A stretch of 64,000 nucleotides of DNA from Ceratopteris richardii (lineage: Eukaryota; Streptophyta; Polypodiopsida; Polypodiales; Pteridaceae). This document shows, piece by piece, positions 36,391 through 47,579 of this stretch. How positions within the stretch are numbered: position 1 is the stretch's first letter; each line of letters starts with the position of its first letter. The stretch covers positions 137,092,261 to 137,156,260 of the forward strand of contig CM035412.1 in the NCBI GenBank assembly GCA_020310875.1, given 5' to 3'. The notes beneath the pieces are model-generated. The model was given only the letters and a program-made list of their open reading frames with translations. It ran no database searches and was not told the origin of the DNA. The translations under genes were made by a program, and so were the position numbers.

Positions 36391-37462
36391 TTCCTACCAC
36401 CTAACTATGATGTAAGGTCTTTCAATAGGGTTAGATACCAAAATTTCAAATTTGGACCTAGTGAGGAATTTTCTAGCACTCATTTGAAGGCTCAACTTGT
36501 GTATTTGTTTTGTTTTCTACATTTGTCTCCATTATGCATCATATATTTACTTTGTTTGATACCAATTAAAAATCTGTATTTGTTACAAGCCATGACACAC
36601 CAACCAAAGGAACCTATTATTCAAAATTTACGACAAGTTAGCAAAATTAGGCACAACAAGGACAATTAAAAAATGAAAAAGTGGAAAAATATAATTTTAT
36701 ATGAAAATTTTGTTATACATAAGCCACTTGATTTTCTTTTAGAAAAAATGCATAAGAATCTAATCAATTTGCAAACAATAATTTCATCTTTAGATCAAAT
36801 TAAGACCCAAATATATAATGCTCAAACTCAACTAAACAAGAAGGAGCAAAAGTCTATGCAAATAGAGATCACTCCTCACCAAGAAACCCAATTGGTATAT
36901 GGGAAGTGCATAATATTAGTACAAGATAGTGCTAGAGGAGCTTCATCACTAAAATGTTTAAAATCACACGAATTCATAGAATACAATAGAGATCAAAATA
37001 AAAACCCAATCTACACCTTTTCGTACAAGTAGTGAGACATACATCAATTGTAAGGAACTCCTTTGAAGTATAGGGTTTTTGGAAGAAAATCTCTCACTCA
37101 ATCCTAATGCATACAAATGGTGGATGAATCCCAAGGAGACGGACAATGACTTGGGGATTGGAACAAATTTGAATACTTTTTCATTAATAATTCTTGCAAA
37201 TGAGAGAGATCAGAATTGGAAGGAATGGAACAGGGCCATGTAGAGGGGTAGATCATTATTTGCTTATATCTCATATTATAGATAATTGATTTAGTATATA
37301 GTTAACGAGGATAGATTATTGTAAAAGTTTGTAAGAGGATTGAACAAAGTTGTCAAGTAGGAATCTTGATAGAATGCTTATAAATCATTTGATGAAAAAA
37401 TTAGTTATGCCCAAATATATAAAGATCATACTCACATTTTAACCACTCTTATGGACACAATA
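36391..37462 (+). other. Unrecognised region with 119-codon frame
   Basis: After the family D protease the sequence changes character. A plus-strand frame at 36673-37032 is Lys/Asn/Gln-rich, with a probable amphipathic helix (NLQTIISSLDQIKTQIYNAQ). Downstream broken frames to 37450 read aromatic, charged sequence. An Arg-rich block (FKPRRRRFLPPNY) lies just upstream, near 36370. I do not recognise any of it. It could belong to another element or a captured host fragment. Confidence 0.3.
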
Positions 37463-37768
37463 TTTTGGATGTGTGAGTGAGTAAGGAGGCATGAATACAA
37501 GTACACACAAGAGCAAAGAAGGATATCAAAGCACAGAGGCACGTTATGGCTAGAAGAGCTCTTTATCTTTAGATGGTCAATAATAAGAGAATTAATAAAG
37601 TGAGACTTATAAGTGAATCCCTAAGTCCCATGTACCACCACATTTGAGTATGTCATGTATATGTGGTTACATGGAGAAACAACCTCTAGCCAATACTAGA
37701 GTAAAAAGTGCCCATGTATAGGGAAATGGTTCACATCAAAACTACTTGAGGGACACATAAGTGTAACA
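37463..37768 (-). repeat. Family C 3' LTR and polypurine tract
   Basis: On the minus strand begins TGTTACACTTATGTGTCCC at 37768 and ends at 37463, where the expected CA is eroded to AA. The complement of AACCCCCCCTGG at 37769-37780 is the polypurine tract. Confidence 0.85.
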
Positions 37769-37789
37769 AACCCCCCCTGGAGCAAATGA

Positions 37790-38850
37790 TGTGAATACAT
37801 AAAAGGAGTGAAAGATCTGCCCCCACAAGGTAATCAGATGCTTTGTGAAAAGCTTCAAATGTTTTCTGCGGAAAAGTTTTGGTGAATATGTTTGCCACAC
37901 TATCTTGTGTAGGCACATATACCAAATCAATGTCTGAAACATGAAGGTGTTGTTTGACATAATGATAATGAAACTCAATGTGCTTTGTGTATGCATGAAA
38001 CACCAAATTGTTTGTAACCACCAATGCACTCTAATTGTTAGTAAGAATATGTGTAGGTGCATCAATCTCCATGCATAGATCCATCAATGGGAGTCTCAGC
38101 CATATAAACTCCACTACAATTGTGAATATTGTCCTGTAATCAGCTTCACAACTTGATGTTGCCATAGAAGGTTGCTTCTTACTCAACCAAGATATGCACA
38201 GTCCTCCAAGGAAAAAGCAATTACCACTAGTGGACACCCATGTATCATAACAACCAGCCCAATCACTATCTGTAAAAGCATGCAAGCATAACTGAACATC
38301 TCTACAATAAAAGAGACCCAAACTCAAAGAGCCTTTTAGATATATAAACAAATGTTTTACCACTTATCAATGCTTATTGTCAAGGCTATGCATAAATCGA
38401 CTCAACTAGGAAATTGCATATTGTATGTATGGCCTTGTATTACATGCACATATTAAACATCCCGGATCTTGTTGATAAAGAGAAGTATCAAATGCATCAT
38501 CTACATCTTCAATTGAGAACCTAAATCTTATTGCCTCTAGTGTTGAGATAGGCTTGCTATCCTCAAAACCAAAACATTGGAATAACTTCTCAATGTACTT
38601 TGCTTGATGCACAACGATTCCCCCCTTAACAGATACAAAATGGATGCCAATATAATACACCAAAAGGCCAAGATATTTGACATCAAGAGTATGTGGTAAA
38701 TCATCCATAAGCATGCTAGTTTTCTCATCACATGACCTAGTCAAAAGAATGCCATCAACATAAATAAGGTCAACCCCAACTTTGTATGCATAAAGTGTGC
38801 TTTTAATTTGACTATGTGTAAAACCAAGATCAATCAAGTGCTAGCTTAAG
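37790..38850 (-). pseudogene. Family C RT C-terminus and RNase H
   Basis: 38837-38406 is a 143-codon frame from the RT palm onward (the YVDD-equivalent reads LIYVDGILLTRSC, so the catalytic DD is lost). 38363-38031 carries the RNase H start (LHAFTDSDWAGCYDT.., SCEADYRT). 38024-37800 carries the end (HAYTKHIEFHYHYVKQ, VPTQDSVANIFTK). Frames are broken between these pieces. Confidence 0.85.
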
Positions 38851-40130
38851 TCCATACAAAGCCTTGTGCAAGCGACAAACCATATGCTCTTGAGCTTTGA
38901 TGGAAAATCCAGGAGGTTGCTTAACATAGACCTCTTTTTGCAAATATCTATTCAAGAAAGCTACCTTTATATCCAATTGATGCACTTTCCAACCACGATG
39001 GTAAAGATCCACAAAATATTTTGCATGAAGTAATATGCTTTGAAGCACCACTATCAAAAAACCAATCCAAATCATCATCATTCACAATCATACATGTAGA
39101 ATGCGATGAAGAATTATAATGGCAAATAACAATATATGTCCAAACGTCTTGAGCAACAATAGTTTGATCATTCTTTACATTAGATGTATTCTCAAAAATA
39201 GACATGCCAGATTCTTTCTTCTTTTCATTACACTTAGCAAGCTTTCTACATTCATCAATGGTATGACCAACCTTTCGACAATACTTTCATCCCTTCTTTT
39301 GCATATCACCATCAACAGAGCATTAAGTGGAAGAGGAAGAGTGATACTTTGGTTTTGATAAACCCAAATTTGGACCATAATTTCTTTTTCCCTTTTGTGT
39401 AATAGCAAGTGCTTGTGTTCCCTCAAGCAAACCACTTCTATTCTTTCTTGATTGTTCTTCTTGCAAAAGAAGACACAAACTCATAAAAAATATACATATT
39501 TGGGTTTCCTTTTACAATCAAACAAAGTTTAGTATAAAAGCTTTTAAAGTATTTCGACAATCCATTTAGTGTAGAAACGAGTGATGCATCCAAAATGATC
39601 TCATCAATGTTTGCCCATTGCTCCTCCAAATCATTGATGCATGTAACATAATATCCACTGACTCGTTTAAGCCATACATACATCTTCAAGTTGCTTTCTC
39701 AAGTAAGCAAATCATGCCTCATTACACACTGCATACAAAGAGGCAAGAATATCCCAAGCTTGTCTTGAAGTAGCACATGATGGGATGTGTGTAACAATAT
39801 GTCGCTTCATAGAAAGGGCAATCAATACATGAGCTTCAGCATCCTTTCCATCCCATCTAAGTTGCTCTTGCATAGGTGGAGGAGCATGATCACTATAGTT
39901 GAAGAAGATCTTTAATATTTGACAATAGGCTGCATACTAGAAGAACTTCGGAGTCAATTGTGGACATCTACCACTATGTTCCATAGTTTCTTTGCAACAA
40001 GATCATGCTTCACCATGCAAGACCACATTGGATAGTTGGTCCCATCAAACTTATCCTCAGCTTAAAGCATGCCAAACAAGTCATTGTTGCTTGCCATTGC
40101 ACCAAAGAACTCAAAGGTAGTAAGCTATGA
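38830..40130 (-). pseudogene. Family C gag-protease fused to RT, integrase deleted
   Basis: The gag opening near 40070 reads AEDKFDGTNYPMWSCMV. A UBN2 end block is at 39689-39438 and a knuckle region near 39270. The protease motif LDWFFDSGASKHIT lies at about 39060. Within about 40 codons, in overlapping frames, the sequence becomes RT (HRGWKVHQLDIKVAFLNRYLQ..VKQPPGF, 39000-38900). The whole integrase is therefore missing through an internal deletion near 39010-39030. Confidence 0.85.
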
Positions 40131-40334
40131 ACTTCATGAAAGTTGAAATGTATCTAACAACCTTCAACTCTGATAGCAAATTCGACTATGCAAATGGCTT
40201 CAAATGGGGGATAAAACCCCAATGCACCTAGCACTCCTCATGGAAATGATCTTTGAGTGATGAAATTCATATTCTATGCTCTAGAACTGATTTCCATGGT
40301 TAAAAGTGTGATCGGAAACCTCGCAAGAAAAACA

Positions 40335-41238
40335 TGCTGGAAACAACGTGACAACATTTATCACAAAATATTCACAACTTGTAGCTATTATAATTGCTAT
40401 TTATACTTCTCCCTACAAGAAAGCATCATAGGTGAAATGGATAGAATAAAAAGCTTTCAACATGAAGGTTTGAGTTCAAATCTCAGCAGCCACAGCGTGT
40501 GATTTTGTTTTCAAAAGCAAACAAAGTCTTTTTGCTATATGCTATATTTGAAAATGCAAATTGGCATAAGCTTTTTTATTATGATCATAGTTGATTTAGC
40601 TTTATGGTTGCTTTTCAAGGACTTTCAAATCCTGTATAAAGAGAGTCAATGCTCATGGTTTAGTATCATCTCAAGCTAAGGAGGTCTACACTCTTGGAGG
40701 AGATCTTAGAGATGATCAAGAAGGAGGTCCTCTACATGAAGAGGAGTTTCACACTCTTGGAGGATGTGTGCTCTACATCTAGAGACATCTAGAGGAGTTC
40801 GTGTTAACAACATACTATGAGTAACAAGTCTATATCTATCCTCACTTATTCATTCACTAGTTTTTTATTTAGATAATCAGAATTCAGATTTGCTATAAAA
40901 CAGTTCTAAAATGTTCATATTCTCCATATTCTCGCACAAACACACACACACATCATACCTCCTAGGCACACAATCTCTTGTATCTGGTTCCTATTTGTGC
41001 CTAGATTCAGATATTATCAGTTTGTATCATATTCTCATATTGTGATTTGACATTTGAATATAAGATAGTGTAGGTGAGCACTCTAGTTTACCTTACACTT
41101 TGAAAACATTGTCTATCTCACTTTATATCTCACTCATCTTCTTTTTTGAGTCTTAAGGTGTGTGTGCTAAGGTTCACGTGTTGGAAGCTCATGTATACTT
41201 GTGATTTATTGTTATTGAGGCCCACCACACTTCCAACA
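40335..41238 (+). repeat. Family E 5' LTR
   Basis: TGCTGGAAACAACGTGACAAC to CACTTCCAACA, about 904 bp, with moderate divergence from 43825-44742. It contains a tRNA-like segment at 40429-40485. Late parts of the LTR hold repeated TCTTGGAGGA motifs. Confidence 0.9.
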
Positions 41239-41240
41239 CT

Positions 41241-41252
41241 TGGTATCAGAGC
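41241..41252 (+). promoter_or_regulatory. Initiator-Met primer binding site (family E)
   Basis: TGGTATCAGAGC, two bases after the LTR end. A perfect twelve-base copia primer site. Confidence 0.95.
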
Positions 41253-41256
41253 ATAG

Positions 41257-41850
41257 TTGACATACACCCTTAACAAGATGAGTGGCTATAACCTTGAGAA
41301 TGAAGACAAGTTTGAGGGAATGTCTAGCTATCCAATGTGGAGTTTTATGATGATGAATTTGTTAGTATGTGAGGACTTATGGAATATTGTCAATCGCACT
41401 TATCCAAGGACCAGACAAGTTAGAGAAGATGTTGCTTCATCTTCTAGAAGAATCCCTATTCCTATTTTTTCTCAACAGGAGGTTAGTGAAGAAGAAGGAA
41501 CCACTTCATCATCAAGAGTCCATACTACTATCAGATTACTTCCTACAGAAGAGCAATCCAGATGGTATTCAAGGGATGCACTAGCACTTTCATATATTGC
41601 TATGGGAGTCAAGAGGCATATTATGCCTCAAAGTTGTTCTTCATCTTCTAGAAGAATCCCTATTCCTATTTTTGCTCAACAGGAGGTTAGTGAAGAAGAA
41701 GGAACCACTTCATCATCAAGAGTCCATACTACTATCAGATTACTTCCTACAGAAGAGCAATCCAGATGGTATTCAAGGGATGCACTAGCACTTTCATATA
41801 TTGCTATGGGAGTCAAGAGGCATATTATACCTCAAAGTTGTTCTTGTTAG
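41257..41850 (+). pseudogene. Family E gag, N-terminal, with in-frame duplication
   Basis: The frame of 197 codons begins near the ATG at 41278 (MSGYNLENEDKFEG..YPMWSFMMMN), a copia gag opening. A 68-codon block (from SSRRIPIPIF to GVKRHI.PQ) then appears twice in tandem with two amino-acid differences. The frame ends at 41850 and normal gag sequence does not resume. Confidence 0.8.
41431..41838 (+). repeat. 204-bp in-frame tandem duplication in gag
   Basis: The unit 41431-41634 is repeated at 41635-41838, period exactly 204 bp, with about two visible substitutions. It is much younger than the LTR divergence of the element that contains it. Confidence 0.9.
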
Positions 41851-42291
41851 GCTTGGTAGGAGTTAGAGAATCTCTATCAGATCAGAAACCCTACTAGGAA
41901 AGCTCATCTAAGTGTAGAGAACACACACGGAAGCAAAATGAAAAGAAGAGTGTACTCACAAAAGAAAGAGTGTGAGAAACTCAAAGTGAGTAGACCAAGA
42001 AATGGGTAAAATCACATGGATTAGAAATGAGCTTGCCAAGATCATGGAGTAGGCTCCTCAAGCTTCTAACCAAGTACAAATGGGGGGAGAGTCCCCTCCT
42101 TACATTTGGGAGGGGCTCTCCAAAGTACATCTCATGTGGGATAATTCCCCTCAAGGAGAATGAAGACAATGGTAGATGCAAATGGCAAGGTACCCAAATA
42201 CAAAGGATATAATATAAAATGGAAATAGAATAGAAATAGAGTGACTCCAAGATACAAAAGGGAGAAGAAGAATTTTCTCTCTATGTCTACT
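41851..42291. other. 441-bp segment of unknown origin between direct repeats
   Basis: Bounded by TTCTTGTTAG at 41841-41850 and 42292-42301. It lies between gag and the pre-integrase sequence (LDGYKVVFKKDSC at about 42305). It could be a solo LTR or small insertion with a 10-bp duplication, or filler at a deletion junction. Confidence 0.4.
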
Positions 42292-43824
42292 TTCTTGTTA
42301 GATGGTTATAAAGTTGTTTTTAAGAAAGATTCATGTCAGATCGTCTCACCTGATGAGGAGCATTTTCTACTTTAAGGTGAAAATAGAAGTGGCATGTTTG
42401 TGTTATGCAAAATTAGTCATGCTAATGTTGTTAGTTTTACTACACCTATGGATAACATGAAGTTATGACATGCTATATTTGGCCATATGAGTTACACAAC
42501 TCTCAAACATATATGATGGAGAATTCGCCTACTTTCGATTTATCAGATGATGTAGAAGTATGATGTCATCCAAAAAGCTTTCTCCCAAGTTTTGGTTTGA
42601 TGTAGTACATATAGCTAATCACATTCTGAATAGGTCTTCCACAAAAGCTTTGAAGGTCATTACACCTTATGAAGCTTATTATGGGAAGAAACCCAATCTG
42701 AGTTACTTTAAATTTTTTGGTTCCCCAGCTTATGTTCACATTGAGAAGAAGGATCGTGGTAAGCTTGATGTGAAAGCCACTAAAGTTGTCTTTATTGTTT
42801 ATGCAATTGAAAGCAAAGGATAAAGATTCTATGTTCTAAATGCAGGTGATATTCTACTCTCACACACTGCATATATTGTAGAAAGTCAGATTTATGACAA
42901 GAAAGAAGAGATTCTAGACTTCATAAAGGCAAGTGATTATGCATTTTTTAGAAGGAATTTGGATTCTTATATTCAGCCATACAAGGGGGGTGCTAAACCT
43001 TCTCAAAACCTAAGAGATATAGCTTGAAGAGAGAATTTCATTACTTACATCAGTACCTAGTCCATCGTCAGTACCTCTTGAAGTTCCGACTTATGAAGTT
43101 GGAGAAGGTTCTATGGTTCCAGAAGAAAGAGATATTGAAGAACCAAAAAGGATTCCACCACTTTTTAGGAATATGCCAAAGTGGTTATATCAAACTTGGA
43201 AGAACAGTGGTATAAAGGAATATTGGAAGAACCAAAAGTCAAACAAGAAGACAACAAGGAGACTAGGTAAATTATGTAGAACTTTTTGAGAGCCATAATA
43301 TTTTAGCTCTCACTTCAGTTGAGAATGAACCAACTATTATTCAAGATGCACTACAAAGTGATATGATTATCACAAGACCCAAAGATTCAGATCTTCAGTT
43401 GTTTAAAGGAAAGCTTAAACATACACTTGATGTAAATGATTTAGGTATTTTATTATCTTGGGATTGAGTTCAAGTATAAAGATGAGTGTATCTACATGAC
43501 ACAACAAAAATACATTGAGAAATTATTGGAAAGGTTTGAGATGTCAGATTCTAAGCCTATGTAGACACCCATGGATGTCAATGTGTCATTACAATCGAAA
43601 GCAGATTCAGAACCATTTGATGCTATATTATATTAATCAAGAAGGTAGTTGCTTGAGTATATCTATGTAATACACGTCTGGACATTTAATTTGTAGTTCT
43701 CAAGTATCCAAGTTCATATGCAGTCAGCTCAAGATCCGATGGAAATCCCTTAAAAGATATTTGTAGACATCGGAATTTTTGCAAGCTATTAAGCCTTGTA
43801 TCATTGTGACATTGAAGAGGATAT
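42292..43824 (+). pseudogene. Family E integrase-RT remnants
   Basis: The pre-integrase region at 42300-42500 (NVVSFTTPMDN, then HAIFGHMSYTTLKHI) is followed by the INT C-terminus at 42560-42823 (ANHILNRSSTKAL..TPYEAYYGKKPN, then FGSPAYVHI). After broken frames, RT thumb sequence lies at 43380-43570 (LKHTLDVNDLG, then YLGIEF, then YIEKLLERFEMSDSKPM). Most RT and all RNase H are missing. Stops are frequent. Confidence 0.8.
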
Positions 43825-44415
43825 TGTTGGAAAAAATGTCACAACATTTTTCCAAAATCTCCACAAGCTTTAGATATAATAATTGTTCTTTTTATTTCTC
43901 CTTGTAGCATTGTAGGTGACGTGGATAGAATAAAACGCTTTCAAGGTGAAGATTTGAGTTCGAATCTCTATAACTCATGCGTTGTGTGATTTTGATTTGA
44001 AAAGCAAACAAAGTTTTTTTGCTATATGCTAGATTCGAAAACGCGAATTGGTGAAAGCTTTTTTATTACAATCGTAGTTGATTTAGCTTTATGGTTGCTT
44101 TTCAAGGACTTTTAAATCCATATAAAGAGAGCCAATGATCATAGTTTAGTATCATCTCAAGCTAAGGAAGTCTACACTCTTGGAGGAGATCTTAGAGGTG
44201 ATCAAGGAGGAGGTCCTCTATGTGAGGAGGAGTTTCACACTCTTGGAGGAGGTGTGCTCTACACTTGGAGACATTTGGAGGAGTTCATGTCAACAACATA
44301 CTGTGAGTAACTATTCTATATCTGTGCTCACTTGTTCATTCACTAGTTTTTTATTTAGATAATCAAAATTCGGGTTTGCTGTAAAGCAGTTCTAAACTTT
44401 TCATATTCTCCATAT

Positions 44416-44447
<32 letters not shown>

Positions 44448-44742
44448 TCTTCACTCTTCATACCTCTTAGGCACACAATCTCTTGTATCTAGTTCCTATT
44501 TCTGCCGAGATTTAGATATTGTCAATTTGTATCATATTATCACATTGTGATTTGACATTTGAATATAAGATAGTGTAGGTGAGCACTCTAGCTTACCGTA
44601 CAGTTTGAAAACCTTGTCTATCTCACTTTATCTCTCACTCATCTTCTTTTTTAGTCTTAAGGTTTGTATGCTAAGGTTCATGTGTTGGAAGATCCTGTAT
44701 ATTTGTGATTTATTGTTATTGAGGCCCACCCCACTTCCAACA
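43825..44742 (+). repeat. Family E 3' LTR
   Basis: TGTTGGAAAAAATGTCACAAC to CACTTCCAACA, about 918 bp. It contains the tRNA-like segment at 43913-43970 and a (CT)n-(CA)n run at about 44418-44448. Confidence 0.9.
43913..43972 (+). promoter_or_regulatory. tRNA-like segment inside the family E LTR
   Basis: A box-A-like TAGGTGACGTGG and box-B AGTTCGAATC start 44 nt apart, as in a tRNA. The T-arm can pair (GATT with AATC around the loop). The matching stretch in the 5' LTR is 40429-40485 with the same 44-nt spacing. The box A match is imperfect (G where the consensus has a pyrimidine). Confidence 0.45.
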
Positions 44743-44771
44743 AAATAGTAGGTTAAAAAGGAGTTTAACTT

Positions 44772-44783
44772 GCTCGAATACCA
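44772..44783 (-). promoter_or_regulatory. Decayed primer binding site (family C)
   Basis: The minus strand reads TGGTATTCGAGC two bases after the LTR end at 44785, ten of twelve bases of TGGTATCAGAGC. Confidence 0.8.
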
Positions 44784-44784
44784 C

Positions 44785-45054
44785 TGTTGGGTGTGTGAGT
44801 GATTAAGGAAGCATGAGAAGAATTACTCACAAGATCAAAAAAGGAGATCGATCCATAGAGACATGCATAATAGGAGAATGAATAAAGCAGGAGCTATAAG
44901 TGAATCCGTAAGTACAAAGTACCACCACGTATGAGTACATCATGTATATGTGGTTACATGGGGAAGAACCTCTAGCCAACACTATAGTAAAAAGTGCTCA
45001 TGTATAGGGAAATGGTTCACATCAAAGCTACTCAAGGGATACATAAGTGTAACA
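44785..45054 (-). repeat. Family C 5' LTR
   Basis: On the minus strand begins TGTTACACTTATGTATCCC at 45054 and ends CACCCAACA at 44785, 270 bp. Partner of 37463-37768. Confidence 0.85.
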
Positions 45055-46490
45055 CAACATATTATTTAAAAATATTAAAAACCATCAAATTTAAAGGGAA
45101 AAAATAAATGAGGAAAAAAAATCTTAAATAGAGACATAGGGGGCCTAGGCTAAGTAGTGAAAATTTCAAGAAAGCTAAGAAAGATAACTTATGTTTTATG
45201 TTTTGTCACCTAATGGTGCCCACTAGAATTTACCAAAGAGAAAGGGGTAAGAAATAAAATGCATAGGGACCATTGTATCATTAGATAAAGGAAAGAAGGT
45301 AACCCACCTAGTGCACACCCTTCCTATTCACACTCGTGATCGATGATGCACAAGGATAGTTATCATACTTGAGCCTTGAATTAGTTCATATGATCTTTAT
45401 GGTTTGGACCACACGACTTAGAAAAGTTGTATGGTAGCATTCATGCAACTCAAGTGTGGGTCATGACCAATGAATTCACAACACACAACTTTATTAACTA
45501 TGATTTAGTTAAAAAAATCTTAAGCTTCCACAATGTCCTAGTGCACATAAGTATATTGTCTCCATGTTGCAAGAAGAAGGTAAAAAAGTTTGAGACACTA
45601 TGGTGTCCAAAATAAAAGTAAGATACAAGGGCATAGAGTTATTATTGACTTACATTTTATGAACATGGAGCATGCCAACTTAGAACTATGTAAAGAGTGA
45701 TCGTGGGGATTTGGATAGTACATTTGAACAAAGCTATCATAACAACAAATTGGATTTCAAAACAGATAAAAGTAAACATGTGATACAGAGTGACCATTCA
45801 CTCCTCTCATGTCCTCTTTAGAGTTATAATGATATCTATATGTCATTTCCATGTTTCCATGTATATGCATAATTTAGTTATGTTGTATATACTACATATG
45901 AAAAAAATATAACTTCCTTTTTTTTCACTATTCAGTTTTTAAAGCCATGAGTCCTCTCATAACAATGAGCCTCAAATCTAGAATTTGGTAACCCTTCTAC
46001 GCCATTGGAAAAAGCATGTCATCTTGAATAGAGTGTACCTTCTTAGTGATCATCATGGCCACTATGGAAGATGATAATTGAGATGGGGGAGTCTCCAAAA
46101 TTTTCATCTACATCACTCCCTCCTTGTGTAGGGTTTCTGACTAGGGAAGCTACTATCTAGTCACATGAGGAAAATCGAGAGAAAACTTCCCAAGTTAACC
46201 TCCTCTTGATACCAAAATGAAAGAACTAGTCATTCTCTTACTAAAATCTCTCCCAAAAGTCACTCAAATGATGACTAAAGAAGCTTGCGTGTTGCAACTC
46301 TCCTCCCATCCACTCTCTTGCACCCAAGATAGCAATGCTCTGGAATGTCTTTAGTGTGGACATGTGGCCATCATGCACACTCATTCCCATTATCCCTTGG
46401 GTACCTTAGGATATCCCCCGATCTAGAGACATTGGCTATACTTATCCCTCCCCCCACACACATGTAATGGTCTCTATAGACCGATGTCTC
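45055..46490. other. AT-rich DNA without recognisable gene
   Basis: No domain, tRNA or transposon end recognised. A 62-codon frame at 45427-45615 has no familiar motif. Confidence 0.45.
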
Positions 46491-46494
46491 AAGT

Positions 46495-46650
46495 TGATCA
46501 ATTTATTGCTTTTGAAAGCAAGAAATTGGAGCCCACTATATGACATTAATCCATCTACAAGAAAGATTTCTATGCTATATTGCATGTTTTGAAAAAGTGA
46601 AAACATTATTTATATGGTACAAAAGTGATTGCATTGCGTTAACAAGACAA
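46495..46650 (+). pseudogene. Ty3/gypsy RNase H scrap
   Basis: In one frame with stops the plus strand reads FIAFESKKLEP, then SIYKKDFYAILHVLKK and KHYLYGTKV, the RNase H block found in plant gypsy pol (usually ..AFESRKL..Y..YEKELLAVVHALKKWRHYLLG..). Only about 45 codons remain. Confidence 0.65.
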
Positions 46651-46834
46651 TTAAGTGATCCTTTGACAAAAATAAACTTAACAAGACATGAGGGTTGATG
46701 GGTATAGACTCTCTTGGAAATGTGGTTACATTGCATTGCGTTAACAAGACAATTAAGTGGTCCTTTGACAAAAATAAACTTAACAAGACATGAGGGTTGA
46801 TGGGTATAGACTCTCTTGGAAATGTGGTTACAAG
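46631..46834 (+). repeat. 102-bp tandem duplication
   Basis: 46631-46732 and 46733-46834 are nearly identical (one visible A/G difference). The unit reads QLSDPLTKINLTRHEG in one frame, reminiscent of the copia RNase H tail ..DPLTKGL.., but the match is short. Confidence 0.9.
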
Positions 46835-47159
46835 CTTGGACATAAAGGAAAGTATAACTACTTTTCTGACACACTAAATCTCGTGCATATTCTTGATGCA
46901 TTTGGTTTCTCTCAAATCAATAGTGATGTCCTTGAGACCCATTCCGGGAAAGTGTAAGCATAATCCTATATATTACAAGATATGGGAAACCATTGATAAA
47001 TCAAATCCAAAGGTACGAGTTTACCATTGAGGATAGAGAACGCTTTCAATAAGCAACTTTACTTGAGAGCCACTCTTTTAGAAAAGTAGCATCAGTTGAG
47101 AACCATCCTTTTCTGAATCAATCCACACCACTCATTTGTGGATTGATGCTCTGCCATCC

Positions 47160-47305
47160 TTCATCTAGAAAGGTGCTAGTTAGAAACATTGGTTTAGAAT
47201 GCTCCAGTTCATGGAGATTTTGGGCAAAACCTTGCTACTTATAGGTTTTGAACTCAAAACCTCCTCCTTGCTCCCCTTAAGACTTAACCACTAAACTAGG
47301 TGGAT
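47160..47305 (-). mobile_element. tRNA-like SINE head
   Basis: The minus strand has box A TAGTTTAGTGG (complement of 47288-47298) and box B AGTTCAAAACC, starts 44 nt apart, in the common plant SINE context GTTTAGTGGTTAAG. The 3' extent and tail are not clear. Confidence 0.6.
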
Positions 47306-47579
47306 TACTTGACTTAGAGAGCATATCCACCTTTACTTGAGTCTAGTCTTGAGATCTTTGACCATACATCCGAGTGACCAAACGATGCTCGAATTCAGAT
47401 CTATTCGAATTGGTAGGACACTCAAATCATATACTTACTTTATTACAAATGTCAAAGCTAATGAAATCTAGAGGCCCCCTCAGTGGTGTAAGCACGGTCA
47501 AGTTATAGAGTCAAATCAATTGGAAGCAAGCACTACTTGGAGAAGCAATTAGCTGCTTTTCTGTCTTGTGGAATGTCAT

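Larger units (their letters stand above)
40335..44742 (+). mobile_element. Family E copia element nested in family C leader
   Basis: Complete but degenerate plus-strand element with LTRs 40335-41238 and 43825-44742. The primer site is at 41241, and gag, integrase and RT remnants follow. The flanks AAACA (40330-40334) and AAATA (44743-44747) form a 5-bp duplication with one mismatch. On either side the minus-strand family C leader resumes, with its primer site and LTR on the right and its gag on the left. Confidence 0.9.
37463..45054 (-). mobile_element. Family C copia element, host of a nested copia
   Basis: LTRs at 37463-37768 and 44785-45054 are flanked by CAATA (37458-37462) and CAACA (45055-45059), a 5-bp duplication with one mismatch. 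A primer site follows the right LTR, and a polypurine tract adjoins the left LTR. The body is gag (about 40100-39440), protease, a deletion removing the integrase, then RT and RNase H. The leader is interrupted at 40334/44743 by the plus-strand family E element. Confidence 0.85.
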
